Below are positions 17,987 to 26,824 of a stretch of 64,000 nucleotides of DNA, one piece after another. Location of the stretch: assembly GCF_016907795.1 (NCBI RefSeq), contig NZ_JAFBCR010000001.1, forward strand, positions 310,001 through 374,000, written 5' to 3'. Origin of the DNA: Kocuria palustris. Its GTDB lineage: Bacteria; Actinomycetota; Actinomycetes; Actinomycetales; Micrococcaceae. The notes under the pieces are model-generated. The model made no database searches. It had not been told where the DNA came from and was given only the letters and a program-made list of their open reading frames with translations. Numbering within the stretch: position 1 is the first letter of the stretch; each line of letters begins with the position of its first letter. A program made the translations under genes and the position numbers.

Positions 17987-19198
17987 ATGTCGGTGAGCCG
18001 ACCTGAGGAGGGGTTCGCGGCGGGGTCGTCGGGCTATCGCCGAGTGCTCGCAGTGCTCGCGCTGGGCGGTCTGGCGAACTTCGCGCTGATCTACTTCGTG
18101 CAGCCGCTGCTTCCCGAGTTCGCGCGCGTGTTCGGCGTCGAGGAGGGCGCCACGGGGGCCGCGCTGTCCGCCACGACCCTGGCGATGATCCTGGGACTGC
18201 TCATGGCGGGGCCGCTGGCCGATCATCTGGGGCGCATCTGGGTGATGGCCGGGTCGCTGATCCTCTCCGGGGCGCTCAGCGCCCTGTGCGCGGTGGCCCC
18301 GAGCTGGGAGGTCTTCCTGATCCTGCGCGCCGCCGCGGGCATCGCCCTGGCCGGGCTGCCTGCGATCGCGCTGGCGTATCTGCGCGAGAAGGTGGCCGCC
18401 TCCGCCCACGCCAAGGCCAACGCCATCTACATCATGGGCACGGGCCTCGGCGGAGCGGCCGGCCGGCTGCTGCCGGGACCGCTGTCCGGGCTCGGCGGCT
18501 GGCAGCTGGTGAGCCTGGTGCTCGGGGTGTTCTCGGTGCTCGTCGGAGTGGCCGTGGTGGTCCTGCTGCCGGGTGATCGACCCACGCGGTTCCCCTTCTC
18601 GGTGGTCGATATCGCCACGGGGACGTTCAGCCTGCTGCGCAGCGGACGGATCGCCCTGGTGTGCGGCCTCGGCTTCTCCTCCATGGCCGTGTTCGTGGGG
18701 GTCTACAACGCGGTGTCGCTGCGGCTGGAGGCCGAGCCTTTCGCCATGAGCCCCGAGCAGGCGGCAGTGCTCTACCTGGCCTACCCGGCCGGTCTGCTGG
18801 CACCCGCCTTCTCCCGGCGTCTGGCCGAGCGCACGGGGCGGCCTGTGGCGGTCATGCTCGGCATCGCGGCCATGGCCGCAGGCACCGCGCTCACGACCCC
18901 GGATGCCGTGCTGCCCATCCTGCTGGGACTGGGCCTGCTGACCTTCGCGTTCTTCTCCGCCCACTCCGTGGCCAGCGGATGGGCGGTGGACGGCGCGCAC
19001 CGCGCAGGTCTGGACACCGCGCGCGCCTCGAGCCTGTACCTGATCTTCTACTACGCCGGCAGCTCGGTCTCCGGGACGCTGTCCACCCACATCTGGAGCG
19101 CCGGCGGCTGGTTCGGGGTCCTGGGGATGATGGGCGTGTGGATCGTCCTGGGCCTGGCCTGCGCCCTGGTGCTGGCGCGGCAGGAGCGCTCGCGCTGA
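17987..19198 (+). CDS. MFS transporter, DHA1/YnfM-type putative exporter
   Basis: A 403-residue protein with about twelve hydrophobic segments. The MFS motif A appears as GPLADHLGRIWVM between segments 2 and 3, and related GxLxxRxGR-like sequence (RRLAERTGRPVAVM) follows segment 8. The start FALIYFVQPLLPEFARVF is typical of the YnfM / CynX-like proton-driven efflux branch. The substrate is unknown. The ATG has GGGAGGGGAG upstream. It is divergent from mpa and followed after 81 bp by the gamma-glutamyltranspeptidase gene, which has its own ribosome binding site. The possible iron box upstream raises siderophore or metal export as one option, unproven. Confidence 0.88.
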   Translation: MSVSRPEEGFAAGSSGYRRVLAVLALGGLANFALIYFVQPLLPEFARVFGVEEGATGAALSATTLAMILGLLMAGPLADHLGRIWVMAGSLILSGALSALCAVAPSWEVFLILRAAAGIALAGLPAIALAYLREKVAASAHAKANAIYIMGTGLGGAAGRLLPGPLSGLGGWQLVSLVLGVFSVLVGVAVVVLLPGDRPTRFPFSVVDIATGTFSLLRSGRIALVCGLGFSSMAVFVGVYNAVSLRLEAEPFAMSPEQAAVLYLAYPAGLLAPAFSRRLAERTGRPVAVMLGIAAMAAGTALTTPDAVLPILLGLGLLTFAFFSAHSVASGWAVDGAHRAGLDTARASSLYLIFYYAGSSVSGTLSTHIWSAGGWFGVLGMMGVWIVLGLACALVLARQERSR

Positions 19199-19279
19199 GC
19201 CGTCCTCCGCCCTGCTCGCCGTCGGAGCGTAGGGTGTTCTGCATCACACCCGAGGAACGAGTGCTCAGCGGAGGCGGAG

Positions 19280-21145
19280 ATGACGCAGCACAGCACCGGA
19301 CGGATCACCCGACGATCGGCCCTCGCAGCCGGGGCGGCACTGGGGGCCGGTGCCCTGGGTGCGAGTCAGGCGATGGCGGCAGCTCCAGGGCCTGAGGCAC
19401 CAGTCCCGTCGGATCCCGGGCTGGGCTCCGCGCCCGAGCCGCTGAAGCTCAACGAGGCGGTCGGCACCACCGCTGCCGTGTCCTGCGTGGACCCGTACGC
19501 CAGCGACATCGGCCTGAGCATCCTGCAGGGCGGCGGCAGCGCGATGGATGCCGCCGTGGCCATGGCAGCCGCGCTCGGGGTCACCGAGCCGTACTCGTGC
19601 GGGATCGGCGGCGGCGGCTTCCTGCTCTACCGCGATGCCGCCACCGGCCTGGTGCACACGATCGACGGCCGCGAGACGGCCCCCATGAGCTATACCGAGA
19701 CCCAGTTCACCGACGCCTCGGGCGCCGAGCTGGACTTCGACGCCGTCGTGAACTCCGGTCTGTCCATCGGGGTGCCAGGCACCCCGGCCATGTGGGCCCT
19801 TGCCGCCGAGCGCTTCGGGACGCTTCCGCTGGGTGCGCTGCTGGAGCCGGCCGAGCAGCTGGCCCGGCGCGGCTTCGTGGTGGACCAGCACTTCCACTCC
19901 CAGACCGACGAGAACGCCGAGCGCTTCTCCCGGTTCCCGGAGACCGCCCGCGTCTTCCTGCGCGACGGCAGCGCCCCCGAGGTCGGGAGCACGTTCGCCA
20001 ATCCCGATCTGGCCGAGGTCTACCGGCGGCTGCGCACCGAGGGCATCGACGTCTTCTACCGCGGCGACATCGGGGCCGCGATCCTCGCGGAGGCGAACGC
20101 ACCCTCGGCCGTGTCCGGTCAGGAGGTTCAGGGCAGCCCCATGACGGCGGCGGATCTGGCCTGCTACTCCCCCGTCCTGCGAGCGCCCACGGTCAGCGCG
20201 TACCGCGGGATGACCGTTTTCGGGATGCCGGCGCCGAGCTCGGGAGGCGTGGCCGTGGGCGAGATCCTGAACCTGCTCGAGCACTACGAGCTGCGCACCG
20301 GGGTCGGCCTGGCCCAGCTCGGCGAGACCGACTACCTGCACCGCTTCTCGGAGGCCTGCGCCACGGCCTTCGCAGATCGCAACCGCTGGGTGGGCGATGT
20401 CGCGGACGTGCCGTACGCCGAGCTGCTCGGCGACGGCTTCGCTGCCGAGCGCGCCGAGATCATGCGGCCGTCGTCGGCCCGGCCCCGTCCGATCCCGTTC
20501 GGCTGGCCCGACGGCGACTACACGACGGCCCCGCCGGCCGGCGCAGCGCAGCCGGAGCCGTACGAGGGGCAGTCGACCACGCATCTCAACGTCGTGGATC
20601 AGTGGGGCAACGCGGTGTCCTACACGCTGACGATCGAGCAGACGGGCGGCTCCGGCATCACGGTGCCCGGCCACGGGTTCCTGTTGAACAACGAGCTGAC
20701 GGACTTCAACTTCGTGCCGGTGACTCCGGGGGTTCCGGATCCGAACCTCCCGGGGCCCGGCAAGCGGCCCCGCTCGTCCATGGCACCCACGATCATCACC
20801 GACGCCACGGGGCTGCGCCTGGTGGTCGGCACCCCCGGCGGGGCCACGATCATCACCTCGGTGGCCCAGATCATCGCGGGTCACTTCGAGCGGGGGCTAC
20901 CGCTCGTAGACGCGATCGCCGCCCCGCGACTGAGCTCGCGCAATGACGAGGACGGCGAGGACACCGACCTGGGTCTGGCCGGATCCCCCGCCGGGCGCGG
21001 ACTCACCGGACTGGGGCACCACCTGGCCCCGCGCGAGGAGAAGGACTGGATCGGCAACGCCTCCGGGATCAGCCGGGAGGCGATCTGGCTGGTAGCGGCC
21101 GCCGAGACGGTGCGCGGAGGCGGAGGGGCGGCTCGCGCGTGGTGA
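19280..21145 (+). CDS. ggt: Gamma-glutamyltranspeptidase, Tat-exported
   Basis: A 621-residue secreted enzyme. Its N-terminus has a twin-arginine signal (RITRRSALAAGAALGAG, then cleavage near AMAAAP). The catalytic threonine lies in STTHLNVVDQWGNAVSYT at about residue 432, where the precursor self-cleaves into large and small subunits. Upstream is GGSAMDAAVAMAAALGVTEP, and the conserved GGG stretch CGIGGGGFLLY. The oxyanion glycines lie in GTPGGATIITSVAQII. The enzyme hydrolyses or transfers gamma-glutamyl groups from glutathione-like or other gamma-glutamyl compounds; since this organism has mycothiol genes, the physiological substrate may be something else. GGAGGCGGAG precedes the ATG. Confidence 0.93.
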   Translation: MTQHSTGRITRRSALAAGAALGAGALGASQAMAAAPGPEAPVPSDPGLGSAPEPLKLNEAVGTTAAVSCVDPYASDIGLSILQGGGSAMDAAVAMAAALGVTEPYSCGIGGGGFLLYRDAATGLVHTIDGRETAPMSYTETQFTDASGAELDFDAVVNSGLSIGVPGTPAMWALAAERFGTLPLGALLEPAEQLARRGFVVDQHFHSQTDENAERFSRFPETARVFLRDGSAPEVGSTFANPDLAEVYRRLRTEGIDVFYRGDIGAAILAEANAPSAVSGQEVQGSPMTAADLACYSPVLRAPTVSAYRGMTVFGMPAPSSGGVAVGEILNLLEHYELRTGVGLAQLGETDYLHRFSEACATAFADRNRWVGDVADVPYAELLGDGFAAERAEIMRPSSARPRPIPFGWPDGDYTTAPPAGAAQPEPYEGQSTTHLNVVDQWGNAVSYTLTIEQTGGSGITVPGHGFLLNNELTDFNFVPVTPGVPDPNLPGPGKRPRSSMAPTIITDATGLRLVVGTPGGATIITSVAQIIAGHFERGLPLVDAIAAPRLSSRNDEDGEDTDLGLAGSPAGRGLTGLGHHLAPREEKDWIGNASGISREAIWLVAAAETVRGGGGAARAW

Positions 21146-21205
21146 GCAGATGATCCCCCGGCAGCGATCGCGCACCTCTCATCACGGTGCTCGGAGGGGC
21201 CGTCC

Positions 21206-21722
21206 GTGATCAGCGCGCCGCGCGCCCCGGGCATCCTGCGGTTCTCCACGGCCTCGGCCGCCGGTGAAGATCCGCTGAGCAGCTGGGAGCGGCACCAGGC
21301 CGAGTCGCTCCCGAGCTGGGGGCACTCGGGCCTCTCGCGCAGCCGCGGGTGCTCGGCTTCGCGCGCACGCCCGGCGATGCTGCGGGCAAGTCGTCGGCGA
21401 CCCGCGCCGTGGCCGAGCGGATGGGCGCTGCGATGCATGGCATTCCCACGGATCCGGAAGCGCTCGAGGACGGGCTGATGCAGCATCTGAGTGCGCTGCT
21501 GGCGGTCGAGGCCCCGGCTGCGGACCACCTGGCGATCATCACGCGGGCCATCGAGGACCGATGCGCCGACCCCGCGCTGGATGCCGCGCGGATCGCCGAG
21601 GCCGCCGGGATCTCGACCCGGCAGCTCTCCCGCGTGCTGGGCGCGGCGGGCACCAGCGTGCCGTGCGGGGGCGCTTCGGGACCACGCCGCTGCGCCTGCG
21701 TCGGGACCTGCTCCAGAGCTGA
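21206..21722 (+). pseudogene. AraC-family regulator, deleted and frameshifted
   Basis: The sequence begins with ILRFSTASAAGEDPLSSWERH, the start of an AraC ligand-binding domain. It then jumps after about 40 residues to RIAEAAGISTRQLSRVLGAAGTS, part of the first helix-turn-helix of an AraC DNA-binding domain, in a different frame. A further shift or deletion leads to RFGTTPLRLRRDLLQS and a stop at 21720-21722, which resembles the AraC C-terminus. Most of the ligand domain and half of the DNA-binding domain are missing. It lies immediately upstream of the hydroxyquinol operon and could be its former regulator. The pieces are recognisable, but each is short. Confidence 0.7.
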
Positions 21723-21766
21723 GGAGGACGTCGTCGTTCTTGCGGATTTCCGCCATCTCTGCCAAC

Positions 21767-21835
21767 TAAGATTCCCGTGACGCCGCTCACATCGCAGGCT
21801 GGCTCCACATGAGGCACCGGCGGCTGAGCCGGTGC
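21767..21835 (+). promoter_or_regulatory. Promoter -10 and leader hairpin of the hydroxyquinol operon
   Basis: TAAGAT at 21767-21772 is a good -10 with no clear -35. The leader then contains an 8-bp perfect hairpin, GCACCGGC/GCCGGTGC (21814-21835), ending 23 bp before the monooxygenase ATG. The hairpin may be an operator or an RNA element; there is no uridine run. Confidence 0.45.
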
Positions 21836-21858
21836 ACCGCCAGCAGCGAGGAGCTGAG

Positions 21859-23673
21859 ATGGTCATCTTCAACGACGGGGTCGCCGTGACCCAGACGCCC
21901 GTGAGCAAGGACATCGAGACCGATGTGCTGATCATCGGCTCCGGGCCGTTCGGGGCCTCCATGGCCCTGTTCCTCTCGGAGCTCGGGGTCCGCAACATCA
22001 TGGTCACCAAGTACCGCTGGACGGCGAACACGCCGCGAGCGCACATCACCAACCAGCGCACCATGGAGATCTTCCGCGACGTCGGGATCGTCTCCGAGGT
22101 CAAGGCGCAGGCCGTGCCGCACGAGATGATCGGCGACACCGTGTTCTGCACCTCGATCGCCGGCGACGAGATCGGGCGCGTCCCCTCCTGGGGCACGCAT
22201 CCCTCCCGGCACGCCGACTACGAGCTGGCCTCCCCCGAGCTGAACTGCGATATCCCGCAGACCCTGCTCGAGCCGATCATGGTCAGCCATGCCACGCGCC
22301 GCGGCACGCAGATGCAGTTCTCCGTGCAGTACGTCTCCCACGTCCAGGACGACGACGGCGTGACGACCAAGGTGCTCAACCGCGTGACGGGCACGGAGCA
22401 CACCATTCGCGCCAAGTACCTGATCGGCGCCGACGGGGCGCGCTCGCAGGTCGCCGCCGACATCGGCCTGCCGCTCGAGGGGCAGATGGACATCGCCGGG
22501 TCCATGAACATCACCTTCACCGCGGATCTCTCGCGACTGGTCGGACACCGTCCCTCGGCGCTGTACTGGGTGCTCTCCCCCGGGGCGAACGTCGGCGGCA
22601 TCGGCGCCGGCCTGGTGCGCATGGTCCGGCCCTGGAACGAGTGGCTGATCGTGTGGGGCTTCGACATCGCCCAGGGCACGCCGGAGGTCTCCGAGGACGA
22701 CGCCCGCCAGATCGTGCGCACCCTGGTGGGCATCCCTGACCTCGAGGTCGAGATCACCGGGATCTCGCTGTGGGGCAACAACGAGCAGTTCGCCACCGAG
22801 CTGCACAGGGGCAGGGTCTTCTGCGGCGGGGACGCCGTGCACAAGCACCCGCCGAACAACGGCCTGGGCTCGAACACGTCGGTGGGAGATGCCTACAACC
22901 TGGCCTGGAAGCTGGCCGCCGTGCTGCGCGAGCAGGCCGGCCCGGACCTGCTCGAGACCTACGACGACGAGCGCGCCCCCGTGGCGCGTCAGATCGTCAC
23001 GCGCGCCAATCAGTCCGGACGCGAGTCCGCGCAGCTGTTCGAGGCGCTCGGGATCACCGAGCCGGGTCTGTCGGAGGAGCAGATGCGCGCTCGGATCGAG
23101 TCCCGGAAGGACGCCACCCCTGAGGGCAGGGCGACCCGCGAGGCCGTGCGCAGGGCCCTGGAGCTGAAGGACTACGAGTTCAACGCCCACGGCGTGGAGC
23201 TCGGTCAGGCCTACGAGTCCTCCGCCGTCCTCGGCGACGGGACCCCGGCCCCCGAGCCCACGCGCGATCCCGACTTGTACTACGAGCCCTCGACCCGCCC
23301 CGGCGTGCGCCTGCCGCACGCATGGGTGGGCGATGCCATGACCAAGGTCTCGACCCACGACCTCGCTCCCTACCGGCGCTTCACCCTGTTCACGGGCGTG
23401 ACCGGCCCGGGGTGGGCGGAGGCCGCGCAGGAGGCGGCATCGTCGCTGGGGATCGACCTCGAGACCGTGGTCATCGGACCGGGCCAGGAGGTCACCGACC
23501 TGTACTGCGACTGGGAGCGCCTGCGCGGCGTCGACGAGGACGGCGCCGTCCTGGTCCGGCCCGACAAGCACATCGGCTGGCGCAGCCAGAACCTCCCCGA
23601 GGATCCTGCCGCGGCCCTGCGTGATGCCCTGGCCTCGATCCTGTCCGTGACGACCGAAGGAGCCGGCGCATGA
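21859..23673 (+). CDS. FAD-dependent phenolic monooxygenase (resorcinol / chlorophenol hydroxylase type)
   Basis: A 604-residue class A flavoprotein hydroxylase. The N-terminal FAD fold is VLIIGSGPFGASMALFLSEL; the middle motif LIGADGARSQVAADIGLP (DG motif) and the second FAD motif RVFCGGDAVHKHPPNNGLG are intact, followed by a thioredoxin-like C-terminal domain. It resembles TfdB-type and resorcinol hydroxylases. Its neighbours, a maleylacetate reductase and an intradiol dioxygenase, suggest it makes hydroxyquinol from resorcinol or a similar phenol using NAD(P)H and O2. The ATG at 21859 has GAGGAG five bases upstream and is preferred to one at 21832. The stop overlaps the next start (ATGA). 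Confidence 0.88.
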   Translation: MVIFNDGVAVTQTPVSKDIETDVLIIGSGPFGASMALFLSELGVRNIMVTKYRWTANTPRAHITNQRTMEIFRDVGIVSEVKAQAVPHEMIGDTVFCTSIAGDEIGRVPSWGTHPSRHADYELASPELNCDIPQTLLEPIMVSHATRRGTQMQFSVQYVSHVQDDDGVTTKVLNRVTGTEHTIRAKYLIGADGARSQVAADIGLPLEGQMDIAGSMNITFTADLSRLVGHRPSALYWVLSPGANVGGIGAGLVRMVRPWNEWLIVWGFDIAQGTPEVSEDDARQIVRTLVGIPDLEVEITGISLWGNNEQFATELHRGRVFCGGDAVHKHPPNNGLGSNTSVGDAYNLAWKLAAVLREQAGPDLLETYDDERAPVARQIVTRANQSGRESAQLFEALGITEPGLSEEQMRARIESRKDATPEGRATREAVRRALELKDYEFNAHGVELGQAYESSAVLGDGTPAPEPTRDPDLYYEPSTRPGVRLPHAWVGDAMTKVSTHDLAPYRRFTLFTGVTGPGWAEAAQEAASSLGIDLETVVIGPGQEVTDLYCDWERLRGVDEDGAVLVRPDKHIGWRSQNLPEDPAAALRDALASILSVTTEGAGA

Positions 23674-24773
23674 GCCTGGAGTTCACCCACACCACACTTC
23701 CCCAGCGCGTGCTCTTCGGCGCCGGTCGCGGGGCCGAGCACCTGGAGACCGAGGTCCGGCGCCTGGACGCGCAGCGGGTCATGGTCATCACCGGTGAGCG
23801 CGAGCTCAAGATGGCCCGCGGGATCGCCGCGCGGATCGACGTGGCCCTGTGGCACGACGAGGTCGTGATGCACGTGCCCGTCGAGGTGGCCGAGCGCGGG
23901 CGCGCCGCAGCCGCCGAGCACGGGATCGACCTGCTGGCCAGCGTGGGCGGCGGGTCCACCACCGGGCTGGCCAAGGCCATCGCGCTGACCAGCGGCGTGC
24001 CGATCATCGCGGTGCCCACCACGTACGCCGGCTCGGAGGCCACCGACGTCTGGGGGCTGACGGAGAGCGCCCGCAAGACCACCGGCGTCGATCAGCGAGT
24101 GCTGCCGCAGGCGGTCATCTACGACGCGCAGCTGACCATGTCCATGCCGACCGAGCTGTCCGTGGCCTCCGGGCTCAATGCCCTGGCGCACTGCATCGAC
24201 TCCCTGTGGGCACCGCGGGCCGATCCGATCAACGCCGCGCTGGCAGGGGAGGCGATCCGGGCCCTGAGCCAGGGGCTTCCGGCCGTGGCCGCCGACGGCG
24301 AGGACGTCGACGGACGCGATCGGACCCTCTACGGCGCCTACCTGGCGGCGGTGTCCTTCGCCTCGGCCGGCTCGGCCATGCACCACAAGATCTGCCACGT
24401 CCTGGGCGGGACCTTCGATCTGCCGCACGCCCCCACGCACGCGACGGTGCTGCCGTACGTGCTGGCCGTCAACATGTCCCATGCCCCGGAGGCAGCCGAC
24501 AGGATCGCGGCGGCCTTCGGCAGCTCCACCGCGCTCGAGGGCCTGCAGCAGCTGCGACGGGTGCTCGATGCCCCGCAGCGGCTCTCGGATCTGGGCTTCA
24601 CAGCCGAGGGGATCCCCGAGGCCGTCGAGATCGCCCTGGCAGCCATCCCCGCCGACAATCCCCGCCCGGTCACGCAGGAGAACCTGAGCGAGCTGCTCAC
24701 CGCCGCCCTGAACGGCGACGACCCGCACACGCTGGTCTCCGCGACCGGCGCAACCGAAGGAGACCCGTCATGA
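23670..24773 (+). CDS. Maleylacetate reductase
   Basis: A 367-residue member of the iron-containing alcohol dehydrogenase superfamily, and of the maleylacetate reductase branch that reduces maleylacetate to 3-oxoadipate with NAD(P)H. Diagnostic stretches are [64 protein letters not shown] and [20 protein letters not shown]. It overlaps both neighbours by ATGA, so all three proteins are translationally coupled. This gene turns the ring-cleavage product into a 3-oxoadipate-pathway intermediate. Confidence 0.93.
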   Translation: MSLEFTHTTLPQRVLFGAGRGAEHLETEVRRLDAQRVMVITGERELKMARGIAARIDVALWHDEVVMHVPVEVAERGRAAAAEHGIDLLASVGGGSTTGLAKAIALTSGVPIIAVPTTYAGSEATDVWGLTESARKTTGVDQRVLPQAVIYDAQLTMSMPTELSVASGLNALAHCIDSLWAPRADPINAALAGEAIRALSQGLPAVAADGEDVDGRDRTLYGAYLAAVSFASAGSAMHHKICHVLGGTFDLPHAPTHATVLPYVLAVNMSHAPEAADRIAAAFGSSTALEGLQQLRRVLDAPQRLSDLGFTAEGIPEAVEIALAAIPADNPRPVTQENLSELLTAALNGDDPHTLVSATGATEGDPS

Positions 24774-25669
24774 GCACCCAGCCCGAGATCAGCCCCGAGC
24801 AGACCGCGGTCGAGGAGGACCTGATCGAGCGCGTCCTGGCCTCCTTCGCCCAGACGCAGGATCCGCGCCTGAAGACCGTGATGGAGTCGCTGACCCGGCA
24901 CCTGCACGCGTTCATCCGCGACGTGCGCCTCACCGAGGACGAGTGGAACGCGACGATCGAGTTCCTCACCGCCGTCGGGCACATCACCGATGACCGACGC
25001 CAGGAGTTCGTGCTGCTCTCCGATGTCCTGGGGGCTTCCATGCAGACCATCGCGGTCAACAACGAGGCCTACGAGAACGCCACCGAGGCCACGGTCTTCG
25101 GACCGTTCTTCGTGGAGGACGCCCCGGAGATCCCGATCGGCGGCGATATCGCCGGCGGTGCCTCGGGTCAGCCCTGCTGGGTCGAGGGAACGGTCACAGA
25201 CACGTCGGGCCAGCCCGTCCCCGGGGCCCGGATCGAGGTCTGGGAGGCCGACGACGACGGGTTCTACGACGTCCAGTACACCGACGGCCGCGTGGCCGGG
25301 CGCGCTCACCTGCAGGCCGACGACGAGGGCCGCTACTCGTTCTGGGCCCTGACGCCCACCCCGTACCCCATCCCGCACGACGGTCCGGTCGGACAGCTGC
25401 TGGAGAGGGTCGGCCGCTCCCCCGTGCGGGCGGCGCATCTGCACTTCATGGTCACCGCACCGCAGCTGCGCACGCTGGTCACGCACATCTTCGTGACCGG
25501 GGACCCTCAGCTGGAGATCGGCGACTCGGTCTTCGGCGTGAAGGACTCGCTGATCAAGGACTTCGTGGAGCAGCCGGCGGGCACGCCTGGTCCGGACGGC
25601 CGTGACCTGGGCGATCAGACCTGGGCCAGGGCGCGGTTCGACATCGTGCTCGCCCCGGAGAATGCCTGA
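24770..25669 (+). CDS. Hydroxyquinol 1,2-dioxygenase (intradiol ring cleavage)
   Basis: A 299-residue intradiol dioxygenase with an N-terminal helical dimerisation domain and a C-terminal beta domain. It carries the non-haem Fe(III) ligands: a Tyr in [16 protein letters not shown] and His residues in [10 protein letters not shown], with another Tyr in DDGFYDVQY. The order of genes and the [10 protein letters not shown] stretch fit hydroxyquinol dioxygenase, which opens hydroxyquinol to maleylacetate; catechol dioxygenase is a less likely alternative. The ATG is inside the previous gene's stop and has GAAGGAGA upstream. The gene set and order resemble the resorcinol operon of Corynebacterium glutamicum. 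Confidence 0.9.
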   Translation: MSTQPEISPEQTAVEEDLIERVLASFAQTQDPRLKTVMESLTRHLHAFIRDVRLTEDEWNATIEFLTAVGHITDDRRQEFVLLSDVLGASMQTIAVNNEAYENATEATVFGPFFVEDAPEIPIGGDIAGGASGQPCWVEGTVTDTSGQPVPGARIEVWEADDDGFYDVQYTDGRVAGRAHLQADDEGRYSFWALTPTPYPIPHDGPVGQLLERVGRSPVRAAHLHFMVTAPQLRTLVTHIFVTGDPQLEIGDSVFGVKDSLIKDFVEQPAGTPGPDGRDLGDQTWARARFDIVLAPENA

Positions 25670-25710
25670 GAATCCGCCTGAGGCCCCTGTCTGGCGCCTG
25701 GCGGCGGGCC

Positions 25711-25716
25711 TAAGCT
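25711..25716 (+). promoter_or_regulatory. -10 hexamer TAAGCT for the small acidic gene
   Basis: TAAGCT lies 40 bp upstream of the ATG at 25757, giving a predicted leader of about 33 bases that contains AAAGGAGAGG. Confidence 0.45.
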
Positions 25717-25756
25717 GATCCCGATCTGCCCCGCGAACCGAAAGGAGAGGACCACG

Positions 25757-25924
25757 ATGTCCCCTCGCAACCAGGATTCCGACCCGGCCCTGACCGGCGG
25801 CGCCGACGACGCCGTCGAGGAGGCCCGCAACATCCAGGAGATGGACGAGGCCCAGGAGCCCGCCGATGAGGGCGTCGGCGCCATGACCGACGACCAGGAA
25901 CGGGAGCCGGACACGCAGAACTGA
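25757..25924 (+). CDS. Small acidic protein of 55 residues, unknown function
   Basis: A short gene with a very strong ribosome binding site (AAAGGAGAGG), a -10 upstream and a strong terminator just after it, so it is a complete transcription unit. The protein is hydrophilic and rich in Asp, Glu, Ala and Gln (it contains DDAVEEARNIQEMDEAQEP), with no Cys, no hydrophobic segment, and probable disorder or helix. I do not recognise a family. It lies at the boundary between the catabolic operon and the IS-rich region. Confidence 0.65.
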   Translation: MSPRNQDSDPALTGGADDAVEEARNIQEMDEAQEPADEGVGAMTDDQEREPDTQN

Positions 25925-25940
25925 GTCCTCTGCCACCACG

Positions 25941-25977
25941 ACGGCCGCCGCCTCGCCTCGAGCGAGACGGCGGCCGT
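25941..25977 (+). terminator. Terminator of the small acidic gene
   Basis: A 16-bp stem with one mismatch (ACGGCCGCCGCCTCGC and its partner) and a 5-base loop, starting 17 bp after the stop. Confidence 0.8.
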
Positions 25978-26034
25978 TGGCGTTGGTCGAGGCTCATCAG
26001 GCGCATCTGGACTGACCCATGAACTGAATCCTCT

Positions 26035-26064
26035 CTATATAACGATAGACACCTAAAGTTATAG
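26035..26064. promoter_or_regulatory. AT-rich patch with an inverted repeat upstream of the Fic remnant
   Basis: CTATATAAC and GTTATAG form an imperfect inverted repeat 14 bases apart inside the most AT-rich stretch of the window. It is a plausible promoter or operator for the truncated Fic gene. It may mark the left edge of transferred DNA. Confidence 0.35.
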
Positions 26065-26095
26065 AAGATGCTCATATGACCAACCCTCCGAAACG

Positions 26096-26811
26096 GTGAC
26101 TTGGCGGTCCACAGCCGTCAGGTGGGAATCCGTCGAGTGGAAGCGTGATCCGGCCAGGGACGCCATGATGTCGCATCGGGCTCGATTGGCAGCCCGTGGA
26201 ACCTACCGAGCAGCGATCCCCGCCCAGATCGCCCGGCTCCCGCTGACGCTCCCTCCGGAGGTTTCGGCTGCGGCAGAGGATGCCGTGCTGGCGATCTCCC
26301 GCTTCGATGCTGCCGCCACGGCCGCGATGTCTGCGCCCGGGCGCGGCTCAGGGGCGAGCGCCAGGGTGGAAGAGGAGCCGCAGGAGCTGGGTCCCCTCTC
26401 AACGATCCTGCTGCGCACCGAGTCCGCGTCGTCGTCGCAGATCGAGGACATCACCGCGGGAGCCAAGGCGCTGGCCCTGGCCAGCATGGGCGAGCGCGCT
26501 GGGCCGAACGCCGCCAAGGTCGCAGCCAATGTGGAGGCGATGCTCGCGGCCGGGCGCTTGGCCTCGGACCTCGCACCGGAATCGGTTCTGGCTGCTCATG
26601 CGGCGCTGATGCACGACCAGCCCCATGCCAGCCCAGGTCGTTGGAGGGAATCCGCCGTGTGGATCGGCGGTCATGCTCCCACTGCCCACACCGCGACTTT
26701 CGTCCCGCCGCAGCCCAGCCGCATCCACGACGCCATCGCGGACCTGATGGCCTTATGCGCCCGGACCGACCTTCCCGTGCTCACCCTTCCATCGCCGTCC
26801 ACTGATCCGCC
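26096..26811 (+). pseudogene. Fic-family protein, N-terminal fragment only
   Basis: About 240 residues from a GTG match the N-terminal part of actinobacterial Fic proteins: SHRARLAARGTYRAAIPAQI, then GPLSTILLRTESASSSQIED (the Fic_N inhibitory-type segment), AAKVAANVEAMLAAG, and the start of the Fic fold, SPGRWRESAVWIGG followed by FVPPQPSRIHDAIADLMAL. The catalytic HPFxxGNGR loop that transfers AMP is missing; the sequence stops being Fic-like just before it and continues in frame into an unrelated gene. No piece of the missing domain is seen nearby. The product, if made, cannot AMPylate. Confidence 0.8.
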
Positions 26812-26817
26812 TACACT
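26812..26817 (+). promoter_or_regulatory. -10 hexamer TACACT for the tandem hydrolase gene, leaderless arrangement
   Basis: TACACT, TCCATGC (7 bases), ATG. It sits exactly at the junction with the Fic remnant and argues that the hydrolase starts at 26825, not as a fusion. Confidence 0.6.
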
Positions 26818-26824
26818 TCCATGC

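Noticed and set aside
21814-21835. Leader hairpin of the hydroxyquinol operon as a terminator
   Set aside because: No T-run follows, and a ribosome binding site and the first gene lie directly downstream; it is listed only as a possible regulatory element.
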